Shown one piece after another: positions 48,601 to 57,100 of a stretch of DNA of 61,708 nt (position 1 is the first letter of the stretch; every line of letters begins with the position of its first letter). The translations under genes and the position numbers were made by a program. This DNA is from a virus: IMG/VR virus record IMGVR_UViG_3300047457_001340, positions 1 through 61,708 of that record. The stretch is one strand, 5' to 3'. A model generated the notes under the pieces. It was not told where the DNA came from. It ran no database searches and saw nothing but the letters and a program-made list of their open reading frames with translations.

Positions 48601-48792
48601 CCCATCCATGATAGCTCGATACACCTGCCAGACGAAATCCAGGGGGTTGGAGTTGGCCCACTGAGTAACTGTGCAATCAGGTAGGGTGAATCCTAAGAAA
48701 TGCTGAATCCACGCCTGCAAATGCTCCTTATCTGCGATAGGAGTCATCAAGAGCGTAGCTTCGTTGAGTTGCACTTCGGGCTTTTTACTCAA
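45640..48792 (-). CDS. terL: Terminase large subunit, intein-interrupted
   Basis: 1050-residue precursor. Extein: ATPase with SLSGRDSGK (Walker A, 71-79) resuming TLSLSVIDLL at 512, Walker B LVSVDELTS near 600, a Cys cluster (KKCPPERSG, GCLKCPLLQYC) and the RNase H-type nuclease with IIAGVDWGYTHP (Asp 828) and EADHYMDALRYAMYW. Without residues 80-511 the protein is 618 residues, normal for TerL. It drives DNA translocation and cuts the concatemer. TTG start overlapping the terS stop (TTGA). Confidence 0.93.
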   Translation of the reverse strand: MSKKPEVQLNEATLLMTPIADKEHLQAWIQHFLGFTLPDCTVTQWANSNPLDFVWQVYRAIMDGKPFHVMSLSGRDSGKCCRKGTLIMTDRGLAKIEDIKVGDRVWDGNKYQTVINTFDEGYLDGVTVKTASGRSLTGSLKHRVQVLEGGEVIWKHIKDLSDGDNVIVSLPQGELEINKYDYDLGYFCGLMTGDGGLSLMDNHNTIMFSNIDPEVLKRWELLACRYLPVDTKIGFDKKCTYRITNKKACDAIRKLGFKSCKSTEKRAPEAIYENPSRMLGFIAGFYDTDGGFQNGHMLFYQSNPKLLQDCQSILASLGVYSYIRKTTVTKEFLEKYQQPYSLIVNGLGMQRLLDIGLETFVSVGPRTKIRNIVREKPTQAHPIPSKDLKPWIDQISGLRSPKAGPSEGVRLSYVKMSHVNKYESISREKIINQRNAINGLKYSATSWKGPNCHKPDWVKKALSIKTPDWIENLERYAVDRVVSITYERAYFYDLEVTDSHAYWSNGFISHNTLSLSVIDLLAMLHDQRSALHSAMTKPQALRAREYLQAFILKHPILRSALTKENQSVIQLNVSNENVGLEIISLTPKAVQGAHYPLVSVDELTSSMDPQQIKAYRDLSGVPGTHKLNGKPAVIVKITSRQNGSSLAEQEIKNAHKSGIQIVNWTTIDCMKKCPPERSGTTPAPMNINIIKGLAYTDEQFSQLKPSEQDGFERTTETMSGCLKCPLLQYCQGRARHQTSESPILREIDDVISKVNASNSHEWVLSQLLSLQPSSEGLVYPEFNHSIHIPSWNRLWETLTKEEPRFEVDRTAFIKELKKRGTTIIAGVDWGYTHPATCVVCAIDDQENVYVIEALGMVRKDDPEWVEIIKDMIQTKYDIQMYLPDSENPSGISLLRKADLPVAEIDKGKGSVKAGINVVKGLLKVPGTNNRSRLFICPDIRSSNSDIPGLIEEFSIYSKEIDAAGNVLDDKVKKEADHYMDALRYAMYWYFHRANAKVFWQNAQEGALNSANPAMTEIARAQGVYFNDNRDSNDDDDGNGGGGSGPTFYWT
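47260..48555 (-). mobile_element. LAGLIDADG intein in TerL at GK^T
   Basis: 432 residues. Block A CCRKGTLIMTDRGLAKIEDI, block B SLKHRVQVL, LAGLIDADG helices YFCGLMTGDG and FIAGFYDTDG, and C-terminal SHAYWSNGFISHN followed by Thr. It interrupts the Walker A between Lys and Thr, the same relative site as the DnaB intein, although the two inteins share only short motifs. DNA is more AT-rich than the flanking terL. Confidence 0.93.
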
Positions 48793-49391
48793 GTAGCCTC
48801 ACCCCTCATCTTTCTTAAGAGAGCCTCTTTTACATCCTGCTGGTTCACTTCAATAATCTCGGGCTGTTCAACTACAACGGTTTTAAGCGGGGTTGCAGCC
48901 ACTTCGTCTCCACCCTTTTGTGTCTTGGGTGTGGTGAGTTCGGTGAGAAGCTGGATGAGCGATGAATACTGGTGTAGGCTTGCTGGCAGGCACTTGGGTC
49001 TTTCTTCTCGATCTGGGGCTGCCAAAAACCTCATGATCTCTTGCTTCCATGCTACATGGGTGGCTGTCAAAAGATCAGACAGAAATCGAATGCTCTCGGC
49101 CTTCACTGCCATAGCAGACTGCAACACTTGATCGGTGACACCCCTTCTGTATTTTTCACGCAGAAGGTCCCAATCATACTTCATCTTGGCCCAAAGAAGC
49201 AGCGGAAGCTCATATTCAGGGAAGAAGCGATTGATGTCTTCGCAACTATAGCCCTGCATATAAAGAACCGACAGATGCTCTGCCTTGACCTTGTGCAGAC
49301 CGGGCTTACCTCTGTCCATCCAGTTCTGGATGAGTTTGGCCTCGTCTTCGGACAGGCCTTTTTCTTTCATAATTTCTAGTTCAGTTGACAT
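48789..49391 (-). CDS. terS: Terminase small subunit candidate
   Basis: 200 residues. HLSVLYMQGYSCEDINRF is a helix-turn-helix, followed by LWAKMKYDWDLLREKYRRG, a long central helical region (AVKAESIRFLSDLL) and a basic C-terminus. Such proteins bind pac DNA and regulate TerL, and it immediately precedes terL with overlap. The second ATG is used, since AGGTG is 7 nt before it. Confidence 0.75.
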   Translation of the reverse strand: MSTELEIMKEKGLSEDEAKLIQNWMDRGKPGLHKVKAEHLSVLYMQGYSCEDINRFFPEYELPLLLWAKMKYDWDLLREKYRRGVTDQVLQSAMAVKAESIRFLSDLLTATHVAWKQEIMRFLAAPDREERPKCLPASLHQYSSLIQLLTELTTPKTQKGGDEVAATPLKTVVVEQPEIIEVNQQDVKEALLRKMRGEAT

Positions 49392-49827
49392 AAACATGCA
49401 CCTGATACGATGGGGGCAGATATTGCTTTGACAATGCCTCTATGTTTTTCTCAATCATTCCGGGGATTGGGGCACCAAGCTTCACCAGCGCCAAGATCTT
49501 CAGCTTATTGAAGATGCCTCCACTGGATTGCGCCCTGAGGATGGAGGAGTGGCGGTTTGCTGCCTTGGTCTCCAGCTCCACCTTGAAAGTAACGGACGGC
49601 CTTACCTGGGAGTCTTCTGAGCCGGGGAAGAATTCGATGGTAGCTCCCTTGACATGGGGCTGCATGTAGGCGTACCCCAAAAGAGTTTGAATGGTGGTTT
49701 CGCTTGGAATCCCCATCGTCAGAAGCCACTGATCTGCTAAAAAGAGTTCATTCAGCGAGGAGTTGTTCGATTGCGGAGACAAGCCGCTTAGGCTCAGTTC
49801 TCCACTTCCTTGAATGTACGAATTCAT
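49381..49827 (-). CDS. Hypothetical protein before terminase
   Basis: 148 residues. SLNELFLADQWLLTMGIPSE, EFFPGSEDSQVRPSV, LILALVKLGAPIPGMIE; the C-terminus YLPPSYQVHVYVN is beta. The start ATG has AAGGAGAAGG upstream but overlaps the SbcD end by 80 nt, longer than usual. A later Met (49716) would avoid overlap but has no ribosome-binding site. Family unknown. Confidence 0.5.
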   Translation of the reverse strand: MNSYIQGSGELSLSGLSPQSNNSSLNELFLADQWLLTMGIPSETTIQTLLGYAYMQPHVKGATIEFFPGSEDSQVRPSVTFKVELETKAANRHSSILRAQSSGGIFNKLKILALVKLGAPIPGMIEKNIEALSKQYLPPSYQVHVYVN

Positions 49828-50755
49828 GCACCTTCTCCTTCTGGGTCTTGGCACTGGCTCCGGCAAGCACCTTATCTGGTTTTACCGTTGTCAGTGCGTC
49901 CACCACACGCTTTGCGCTCTTCTTGAGACTCATAACGCTTGAATTCTTCCAGAAATCAGCTATCTCTGCTGGTGTTGCCGTCGCAATAAACTTAATGTTC
50001 ACACTGCTCAAGTCGTTCTCAGTGGCGTTTTCAGCAAATGAGATGAGGCTTTCGATCGACCCCTCAACATTGACGAATATGGGCATTTTAAACTTATGCT
50101 TCTTCATTACAGTATAGCCGTCTGTTGCTAGATCGATGGCATAAACCCCTTTATCTTCGCCAGCATCAGCAAAGGTGTGTTGGTATGGGGTGCCCGGATA
50201 CCAGATTTTGTCTATCTTTTGTTCAGTGTGGATGTGACCTGAGATGACAGCCGACAGATGCTGGATAGACTCGGTGGGGACACCGTGGGGGTCAAAGAAG
50301 CCGTTGACGAATTGAACGCCATTAAAGGACTGGTGACAGAATAGGACAGAGCCTTCTGGCACGGCTTTGGCGATGGCCGAAAACTCATCCACACTTCTGA
50401 CAAATGACATATAGTAGATACCATTGATTTCGGTGAGGTTGTCCACCACGGTGACATTGGGGTAGGACTTGAAAGCCTCCATGGCATGGGTTCCGCCTGT
50501 TTCCCCTGCCATATCGTGGTTGCCTACTAGGAGGACAACCTTGGTGTAGTGCCCTGCGTTAAGGAGAAAGTCGCTCCAAAGGGCCAGCACTTCGGAACGA
50601 ATGACGGCAAAAGAATCAAACTGGTCACCGAGAAGAATGACCTGCTTGGGCTCTTCTTCCCTGATAAGCCCAAGCAGTTGAAGCAGAAACAACTCTCCCT
50701 CTTGGAGAGAGTTGATCTTAATATGCGGATCTCCTACTAGCAAGGTTTTATTCAC
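49748..50755 (-). CDS. sbcD: SbcD/Mre11-type nuclease (gp47-like)
   Basis: 335 residues with all calcineurin-like phosphodiesterase motifs: VGDPHIK, LLGDQFDSF, LVGNHDMAG, LFCHQSF and ISGHIHTEQ, then the capping domain. Partner of SbcC at 19-21 kb, though the genes lie 29 kb apart. It processes double-strand ends for recombination with the adjacent RecA-like protein. GTG start overlapping the recA stop (GTGA). Confidence 0.92.
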   Translation of the reverse strand: MNKTLLVGDPHIKINSLQEGELFLLQLLGLIREEEPKQVILLGDQFDSFAVIRSEVLALWSDFLLNAGHYTKVVLLVGNHDMAGETGGTHAMEAFKSYPNVTVVDNLTEINGIYYMSFVRSVDEFSAIAKAVPEGSVLFCHQSFNGVQFVNGFFDPHGVPTESIQHLSAVISGHIHTEQKIDKIWYPGTPYQHTFADAGEDKGVYAIDLATDGYTVMKKHKFKMPIFVNVEGSIESLISFAENATENDLSSVNIKFIATATPAEIADFWKNSSVMSLKKSAKRVVDALTTVKPDKVLAGASAKTQKEKVHEFVHSRKWRTEPKRLVSAIEQLLAE

Positions 50756-51852
50756 GATTTTTTATCCAAATCGTAGATAGCGGACACGAGCTTGCGCTGC
50801 AGTTCGGGCGAAGACTCGATTTCCGCGACAGCATTGGCAAATCCCACCCACTTCTTGTCACCGAAGACCCATTGTGCTGCAATCGGGGCACCCTTGTCGT
50901 TCAGTGGGTGGTAGATGACACCCAGATTGGCGGCGAGCTTGGCCACTTCCATGCCCGTATTGACGACACCCTTTTGGTAGTCGATCTGAAATTCGGCTTC
51001 ACGGAATGGATTGTCCAGATTCGCCTTATCGACGCGAACGCGCACAGTGTGGCCGCGCTGAACAGGTAGTTCACGGATGGAACTCATGGTTTCATCAAAG
51101 ATTTTCGAGTCCTTAGACTCCACTCGCTCCACCAAAGCCATGCATTCTGCAAAGTGCTTTAGGGCCTGCCCTGAGGGCACAATCCACTTTTTGTTCTGGT
51201 ACTTCACCTCATCTGGGTTCATGTTCATATTGACCTGCTGAACCAAGAGGGTAAGGATGTCGTATTTACGAATAATAGGCAAAAGAGAGCGGAGGGATGG
51301 GTTCAGGTACTTGGAAATGTCTCCCATGAAGTCCTTCTCAACAGACTCTGCCGCCTGCTCTTTAGGGCCCTGAATTCCCTTAATGGAGTCAATGACCAAA
51401 CCCTTAAATGGAGCACCCTGCTCTAACATGAATCTCAAGCCCGGAGAGCCCTTGGAGCCATCTGAGTTGGTAAACTTCTCATCTGGGGAAGCAATCCAGT
51501 CAAACACATCATGTAGGGTGTTCACTTCGCGAATAACAAGGCGGTCTGGGTCCACCCCCAGTGCCTTCAGGCGATCTGGGTTGGGGGCACGCATCTCTGT
51601 AGAGATTAGCACCGCCAAAGCCTCCGGGTCTCTCTGATGAAGAGAGCCGATTGCCATCATGGAAATCAACGACTTACCTGACCCTTCTGGTCCATAAAGG
51701 ACTGTGGAGTAGCCGGTGGTTAAGCCGCCTGAAAACGCCCAGTTAAGGCTTGGGGAAGAAAACTGCACCCGTGGCTTAACAACCACCTCTGATGCTTTGA
51801 CATTCTTTTCGTCTTTGAGCATCATGCTCATCCATTTATTAGTTTCTGCCAT
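50752..51852 (-). CDS. RecA/UvsX-type recombinase
   Basis: 366 residues: Walker A YGPEGSGKSLISM, Walker B GLVIDSIKGI, loop L2 region LLVQQVNMNMNPDEVKYQNKK and GQALKHFAECMAL. It forms filaments on ssDNA for strand exchange. Its run with the SSB-like and SbcD genes mirrors the T4 UvsX/gp32/gp47 set. GAGGAG upstream of ATG and a GGTACAAT motif give a normal leader. Confidence 0.9.
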   Translation of the reverse strand: MAETNKWMSMMLKDEKNVKASEVVVKPRVQFSSPSLNWAFSGGLTTGYSTVLYGPEGSGKSLISMMAIGSLHQRDPEALAVLISTEMRAPNPDRLKALGVDPDRLVIREVNTLHDVFDWIASPDEKFTNSDGSKGSPGLRFMLEQGAPFKGLVIDSIKGIQGPKEQAAESVEKDFMGDISKYLNPSLRSLLPIIRKYDILTLLVQQVNMNMNPDEVKYQNKKWIVPSGQALKHFAECMALVERVESKDSKIFDETMSSIRELPVQRGHTVRVRVDKANLDNPFREAEFQIDYQKGVVNTGMEVAKLAANLGVIYHPLNDKGAPIAAQWVFGDKKWVGFANAVAEIESSPELQRKLVSAIYDLDKKS

Positions 51853-51868
51853 ATAATCTCCTCAGTCT

Positions 51869-51877
51869 ATTGTACCG
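51869..51877 (-). promoter_or_regulatory. CGGTACAAT motif of the recombinase gene
   Basis: TTTCAATCGGTACAAT lies 16 nt before the recombinase ATG, a variant of the recurrent motif with TACAAT. Confidence 0.5.
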
Positions 51878-51903
51878 ATTGAAAAATGTTCCACGGGGAA
51901 CAT

Positions 51904-52104
51904 TTAGGTTTCTTTGTATTTCTTAACTGTTTCAATCACTTCTACGGTGTAATCTTCATCGGGCACAGGTTCAATGGCATAAATGCCGTATGGGCCCATG
52001 ATCTGCAAACGGACGCCCACAGCATCGTCATATTGACGAATACGATACTGAAGATCGTCTTTAATATGATCAAACAACGATTTAGGCACTTTGACTGTCA
52101 TCAT
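51904..52104 (-). CDS. Small hypothetical protein
   Basis: 66 residues: TVKVPKSLFDHIKDDLQYRIR then VGVRLQIMGPYGIYAIEPV and a helix. An alpha-beta mini-domain. ATGA overlap with the preceding gene. Lies within the recombination genes; role unknown. Confidence 0.5.
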   Translation of the reverse strand: MMTVKVPKSLFDHIKDDLQYRIRQYDDAVGVRLQIMGPYGIYAIEPVPDEDYTVEVIETVKKYKET

Positions 52105-52625
52105 TGCGAATCCCTCCCGCTTGGAAGTGCCACGGTAGAGCCTCTTGGATCTCTCATGGAATCAAAGATCTTTTTGGCGTCATCGTGGGCAGCTTGGAAC
52201 TTATCCACCTTATTTCCCATGAGGGTCACCAGTGCCCTGTAACAATCCTCTTTAGCCTTAGACTCTTTGTAGGAGTGGTCGGTTTGGGCGAATTGTTTGC
52301 GGATTTCATCAGTCAGCTTTAAGCCCCTAGCCTTGGCGTAGTCTTCGGCCTTTTCTAAGTAGGCAATGGCATACTTTTCTTTGGCCTCATTCTTAGCTTG
52401 TTCAAAATCAAAGAGCACTTTGGCATAAAAGCCTGATGCTAGTTCCTTGGCCTTGAGGAATTCCCGCATATAGAAAGCGCCATTAATCTGGTTGATGTTG
52501 GTGATTTCTTCAACCAGCTTTTCATATTGATAGATGTCCGTCATATCCATGGGGACTGGGAATGCGGACTCGTGCCTATAAACAGGGGCCAACTCTTGGT
52601 TGGCCCCGTAATTGTTATTGTCCAT
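52101..52625 (-). CDS. Helical protein of the SSB-recombinase operon
   Basis: 174 residues, nearly all helix: YQYEKLVEEITNINQINGAF, ASGFYAKVLFDFEQAKNEAK, ALVTLMGNKVDKFQAAHDD. A helical protein in this exact position recalls the recombination mediator UvsY of T4, though it is longer and no sequence motif proves it. ATG 22 nt upstream of SSB gene end; same transcript. Confidence 0.5.
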   Translation of the reverse strand: MDNNNYGANQELAPVYRHESAFPVPMDMTDIYQYEKLVEEITNINQINGAFYMREFLKAKELASGFYAKVLFDFEQAKNEAKEKYAIAYLEKAEDYAKARGLKLTDEIRKQFAQTDHSYKESKAKEDCYRALVTLMGNKVDKFQAAHDDAKKIFDSMRDPRGSTVALPSGRDSQ

Positions 52626-52647
52626 TTCTTCTAATCTCTAGGGGGGA

Positions 52648-53568
52648 TTAGCTTTTGTTGCCGCCCATGAGGGCGCGAAGGCGGTCCAGCTCAGCCTTGC
52701 GCACCGTTCCACCCTCAGCCGACTGGGCCTTAGGGGCTGCGGCTGCGGGGGCTTGCGTTTCGGTCGCCGTGGCGACCGATTGCGGGGTAGATGGAGCTTC
52801 GCTGGTATCGTCTGAATCGTCTGAGGATTCAGTGGTGGAAGAGGCTGCGTTCTCCATTGGCAGAGGGATTCCACGCAGGTAGTCAGACAATTGTTTGGCG
52901 GTGAACTGCTTGATATTCAAGCCTTCTGCCGTATAGATGTTGGTGGCCGAAGACTTGTAGAGGTTCATGGTCTCGTCTGCAACTGGGGTATGGTCGCGTT
53001 GGTCGGTCTTAGGGTCACGGCGGTAGTCTACGCGCACCGAGTCACGGCCAAAGCCCTGTTTGGTAAACTCAAACCAGACGCCAGTCGTTGGACTGATCGG
53101 GTCAAAGCCCTTTTTGGTGACAGAGTCTTGAAGGAGGGTTTCGACCTGCTTAGACACTGTAGAGGAGAGCTTCAGGATAACGATTTCATTTGAGGCGTTC
53201 AGAGCGTTGTAGTAGACATGACGAGCGGCTCTCAGGGCTTCTTCGGACTCTTTTAGGCGATCTTGAAGAGCTTTGTCCCCAGTCTCTTTGGCGCGTTTTT
53301 GCTCTTCTTCCACCTCTTTGTGGGCGTTACAGACTGGGCAAAACTTCTCTTTATACTGAGTACATTCGGTCTGAAGCTTCTTTCCATTGGGGCCCAAGAG
53401 CCAGTGAACAGCCCAGAACTTGGAGATTTGGCGGGTGCTTGCAACAGCAGAGGGCAGGATGCGGTAGGAGGACACTCCCGGCTTGATAGTTTCTGACTTG
53501 GCGTAGGTCTTTTTGTTACCGCGATTGACGATGGCATTAAGGTCGAATGACAGATTTTCTACAGACAT
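52648..53568 (-). CDS. Single-stranded DNA-binding protein, gp32-like
   Basis: 306 residues. SYRILPSA and FWAVHWLLGPN begin an OB fold; CTQYKEKFCPVC gives zinc ligands; YYNALNASNEIVILKL and FDPISPTTGVWFEF match the gp32-like pattern; the C-terminus is a Ser/Asp/Ala-rich disordered tail ending in a helix, as in SSBs that bind partners. It coats ssDNA at the fork. CCGTATAA lies 25 nt upstream, overlapping the previous stop codon. Confidence 0.8.
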   Translation of the reverse strand: MSVENLSFDLNAIVNRGNKKTYAKSETIKPGVSSYRILPSAVASTRQISKFWAVHWLLGPNGKKLQTECTQYKEKFCPVCNAHKEVEEEQKRAKETGDKALQDRLKESEEALRAARHVYYNALNASNEIVILKLSSTVSKQVETLLQDSVTKKGFDPISPTTGVWFEFTKQGFGRDSVRVDYRRDPKTDQRDHTPVADETMNLYKSSATNIYTAEGLNIKQFTAKQLSDYLRGIPLPMENAASSTTESSDDSDDTSEAPSTPQSVATATETQAPAAAAPKAQSAEGGTVRKAELDRLRALMGGNKS

Positions 53569-53592
53569 TTTATTTCTCTCTTTCTCTTTTCT

Positions 53593-53600
53593 TTATACGG
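53593..53600 (-). promoter_or_regulatory. CCGTATAA motif in a stop codon
   Basis: CTGAATCCGTATAA includes the final Val-stop (GTA TAA) of the upstream 160-residue gene and leads into the SSB gene leader. Confidence 0.5.
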
Positions 53601-54075
53601 ATTCAGATTCGGTTTGTTTTTCTTCTTTAGTTTCTTTGGTTTTCTTCTTTTTGGTCTCATTAACAGCTTCAATAGTGACCTGTGCAACTCCATCCAGCTC
53701 ATCAATCAGTGATTTTGTCAGTTCTTCATTTGCAACGTAAATCCCAAAATTCTCATCTTTAGAGCTTTGAATCTCCTGCGAGATGAGCTTTGAAATCCAC
53801 TGTCCGCCATAGACTGCTTTGCCGATGGCATCAAATGCCTCAGCAGCTTGGTCTAAAGATGACACTTCTTTGCCGCTGTGCTTGGTGACGGCAACGGCCT
53901 TAAACTCGACTCGTTGAATAAAACGACGGACATGCTCGTCGGTGATACGCATGGTATCAAACTCTTCGTCAGTCTTTCTCAAGATGGCCTTGGAAAGGTC
54001 TCTTAAGATCTCATAATCAAGCATTTTCAGGCTTTTGGTTTGGGCTTTATTTGGATTAATCGTTAGTTTTTTCAT
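53593..54075 (-). CDS. Hypothetical protein upstream of SSB
   Basis: 160 residues: MKKLTINPNKAQTKSLKMLDY, a helix-rich centre (MRITDEHVRRFIQRVEFKAVAV), DAIGKAVYGGQW and a Lys/Glu tail. The ATG behind AAGGGAGG is chosen over an upstream in-frame GTG. A short upstream ORF reads into it in another frame. No family recognised. Confidence 0.55.
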   Translation of the reverse strand: MKKLTINPNKAQTKSLKMLDYEILRDLSKAILRKTDEEFDTMRITDEHVRRFIQRVEFKAVAVTKHSGKEVSSLDQAAEAFDAIGKAVYGGQWISKLISQEIQSSKDENFGIYVANEELTKSLIDELDGVAQVTIEAVNETKKKKTKETKEEKQTESESV

Positions 54076-54157
54076 AAATTCCTCCCTTAAAAAGGGACAG
54101 GTGGAAGGCCCGGTTGGGGGAGGGTAGGAATGAGGTCCGTTGCCGCCCACCTGTCAT
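54056..54157 (-). CDS. 33-residue leader ORF
   Basis: ATG stands 5 nt after CGGTATAAC and encodes MTGGRQRTSFLPSPNRAF then HLSLFKGGIYEKTND, ending 18 nt inside the downstream gene. It spans that gene's AAGGGAGG site, so translation of the leader would pass over it. A regulatory leader peptide is possible; chance is not excluded. Confidence 0.3.
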   Translation of the reverse strand: MTGGRQRTSFLPSPNRAFHLSLFKGGIYEKTND

Positions 54158-54162
54158 GTAGG

Positions 54163-54171
54163 GTTATACCG
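54163..54171 (-). promoter_or_regulatory. CGGTATAAC motif
   Basis: CTGAATCGGTATAAC on the minus strand is one of the closest matches to the consensus of the family; it ends 5 nt before the leader ATG and about 87 nt before the annotated gene start. Confidence 0.55.
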
Positions 54172-54191
54172 ATTCAGGTATCCCCACGAAA

Positions 54192-57100
54192 TTAGAGATG
54201 TTCTAGATTTTGGACAAAGATAGACCATTTGCCGGGTTCCCGGCTGGGCTTCAGCTGTCCTGTCACCAGAATGATGCGATTTGCTTTGGGTTTCCCCAAG
54301 ATCTCATATGTGTCTGGCCACATGACACACTCGATAGAATCGCCATCGTTGGCGAGGTTCACTTTCAAAGCCGTCACCTGTTTTCCGCTCTTTCGGTCAT
54401 TGTAGCGGAATTCGTCCATATCATTAATGAGTCCTACATACGCAACGGTGGCCTTGGGGCTATGAGCGTAAGACGCTTTAATGTCGGCTGCATTCTTTAA
54501 GACGTTGGTGGTTCCGCCCGCGACCCGCATAGTGGTGAGGCCATCTGAACCGTAAAGGAACCGGGTGGAAAGAAATCTCCTGAAGTTATCATGCACATCC
54601 ATGCGGTAGATGGGGAGGCTCTTGACTCTTTCAATCTCGATTTCCACTTCATCCCAGTGAAGCTCTGGGACATCCACCTTTTCATCGGGGTGCTTTGTCT
54701 TATGCTCAACAACGGCCTGCTTTAGAGCCTCGCCCAACTTGTCTCGGCCAACCTTGAGGGAGGTCACTCTTTTCAGAGTGTGGTACTCCTCAATCAGCTC
54801 CTTGAAAGTCTTATTGGGCTCAATCTCATCAAAAGCACCTGCTAGAATGAGTTGGTGAAAGATGCCCTGATTGATGGTTTTCTTGTCTACCCTTTCAAAG
54901 AAGTCTTGGAAGGACGTGTATGGGCCAGCCTCTCTTGCTCTTTGGATGGCAAGGCAAGCTGAGTCTCCAATTTTGTCGATCAAGTAAAGTGGACTACGCA
55001 CCACTTCACTATCGAGTTCAAAAGTGGCTGTCGGACCATTGACGCTAGGCGGAATGAGGATTTCTTTGACGGCTTTGGCAAACCCTTTTTCCTTAATGTC
55101 CTCCACTTTGGCGTTGTTCAAAACGCTCGTCCACCACTCGGTGGGGAAGTAGTGCTTCAGGAAGGCGCACTGATAAGCCACCAGAGCGTAGCTGGCGGAA
55201 TGGGAAAGGTTGAAGGAGTAGGCCGAGGAGGCCACGCACAGGGACACGAATGAGTCAGATTGCGCCGAGGTCCAACCCTTCGCCTCAAGCCTTTTTCTCA
55301 GATCTGGGATGCGCTTTTCAAGCTCTTGTTTCTTCTTTTTGGCCAAGATCTCACGCAGTTCATCTGCCTCTTCTTGGCTGTATCCTGCCAGCTCAACGAA
55401 GGCGCGAGACAATTGCTCCTGATAGACAAACACCCCATAGGTGTTTTTGACGATGGGCTCCATGTCCGGGTGGACATAAGACACCTTCATCTTGCCGTTT
55501 TTACGAGCAATGTAGCCCTCGGTCATGGTGGTTTTGCCGTCTTCCAAAAGGGCTTCCAGTGGGCCGGGGCGAACTAAGGCCACAATGTCAGACAGTTCTT
55601 GGACGGACCTTGGGCGAATGCGTTTGGCAAAGCCTGTCATCAGGGCTGAGGACACTTGAAAGATCGACTCGGTCTTCCCGTCGTCAAAGTCTTTAAAGAC
55701 CTCCTCGGTCTCCGGCAACTCGTAAATATCCACAATCATCTGTCCGTCATTTTTATGACAGAGGGGGATCTTCGTGATGGGAAGCTCTCCCTGAACGAGC
55801 TTAAACTCTTCCCCATTGATGATCTGCTTTTCGGCACGGACTTCATAGCCCATCTTTTTCTGGATGAGGCGGACGCAGCCGCTGATATCCGAAAGAGTGT
55901 TCACCCGCAGGAAGTCAAATTTAATGAGGCCCGCCTTTTCCACCATGTTATTGTTTGCAGTGGCAGTGTACTGAGTGCAGAGATGTCCTCCGATGTCGCA
56001 GGTGGGGACCGACTCATAGATAGGGCGGTCTGAGATGAGGTAGGCCGAGGCGTGGCGGGACACGGCTCTGGGGATACCCAAAAGTTGAAGCACCATCTCG
56101 TAAACAGACTTATTCTGCAAAAAGAAGTCAGCAAGCACCTGATTTTGCATCAGATGCCCGTCATGGAGATTGCCTTCGGCGTCCTTGTAGCCTAGCAGGA
56201 AGTCCTTGTCATTGACACCTTGTGGGGTGTTGGGGATGGTTTTACAGATGCCATCCACCCTTTTGTCTTGACTATTCCAGCCTAAAATGACTCGGCAGGC
56301 GTCTTTAATGGCGTTTTTGACCTTAAGGGTGTGGTGGGTGGAGCACTGGGCGAATTTGTCACCATAGGACTCTTCGAGCTTGGCAAGAAGGGGATCTCTA
56401 TCTGATAAGTCCCAATCGATATCTGGGTATTTCAGTCGGTTAATGCGGGCCTGAGACAAGAACCGCTCAAACGGCAGGTTATGCTTGATCGGATCAAGGT
56501 GGGTGATGCCTAAGAGATAGCAGAGAAGAGAACCTGCGCCAGAACCACGGCCCGGAGCCGATAGAACGGAGTGTTCTCGGGTCCATGTGTTCCACTGCTC
56601 CAAGAACAGAAAATAGGGGGAGAAGTCGATGCTACCATTGTCGCAGATTACACTTAATTCCCTCTCTAAACGCTCTTCCCAGACTGGGTCTCCCCACTTC
56701 ATTCGTCCGTGCTGATTGACAGCCCTCAGGATAGTAGCTTTTCTCTGATCGGACTCGGAAAGATTCAGCTCTAAAACCTCTTTTGGGATAGTTGGGGTAG
56801 GCAGGTGATAAGAGTCTTGAATAGATAGGTCTTTAGCAAGCTCCGTGAGGAGGGTGTTGTTCTCCACTGCTTCTGTGAAGATCTTTTGCTGCTCGATATC
56901 TCCACCGTAAGCCTTTTCCCAGTGAGACCACGCCTCTTCTGTGGTCATCATGTGATAGGAATTTTTGAAGTGCCAGCCCGATGGGTCTCCATTCTGGAGT
57001 AGAACGTCCTGAAGCTTCTTCTGGCTTGGCTTCACAAAATGTGAGTCAATGGTCATGAGAAGCGGCAAGTTGTGTTTTTTGGCTACCTCAATCATCTTGA

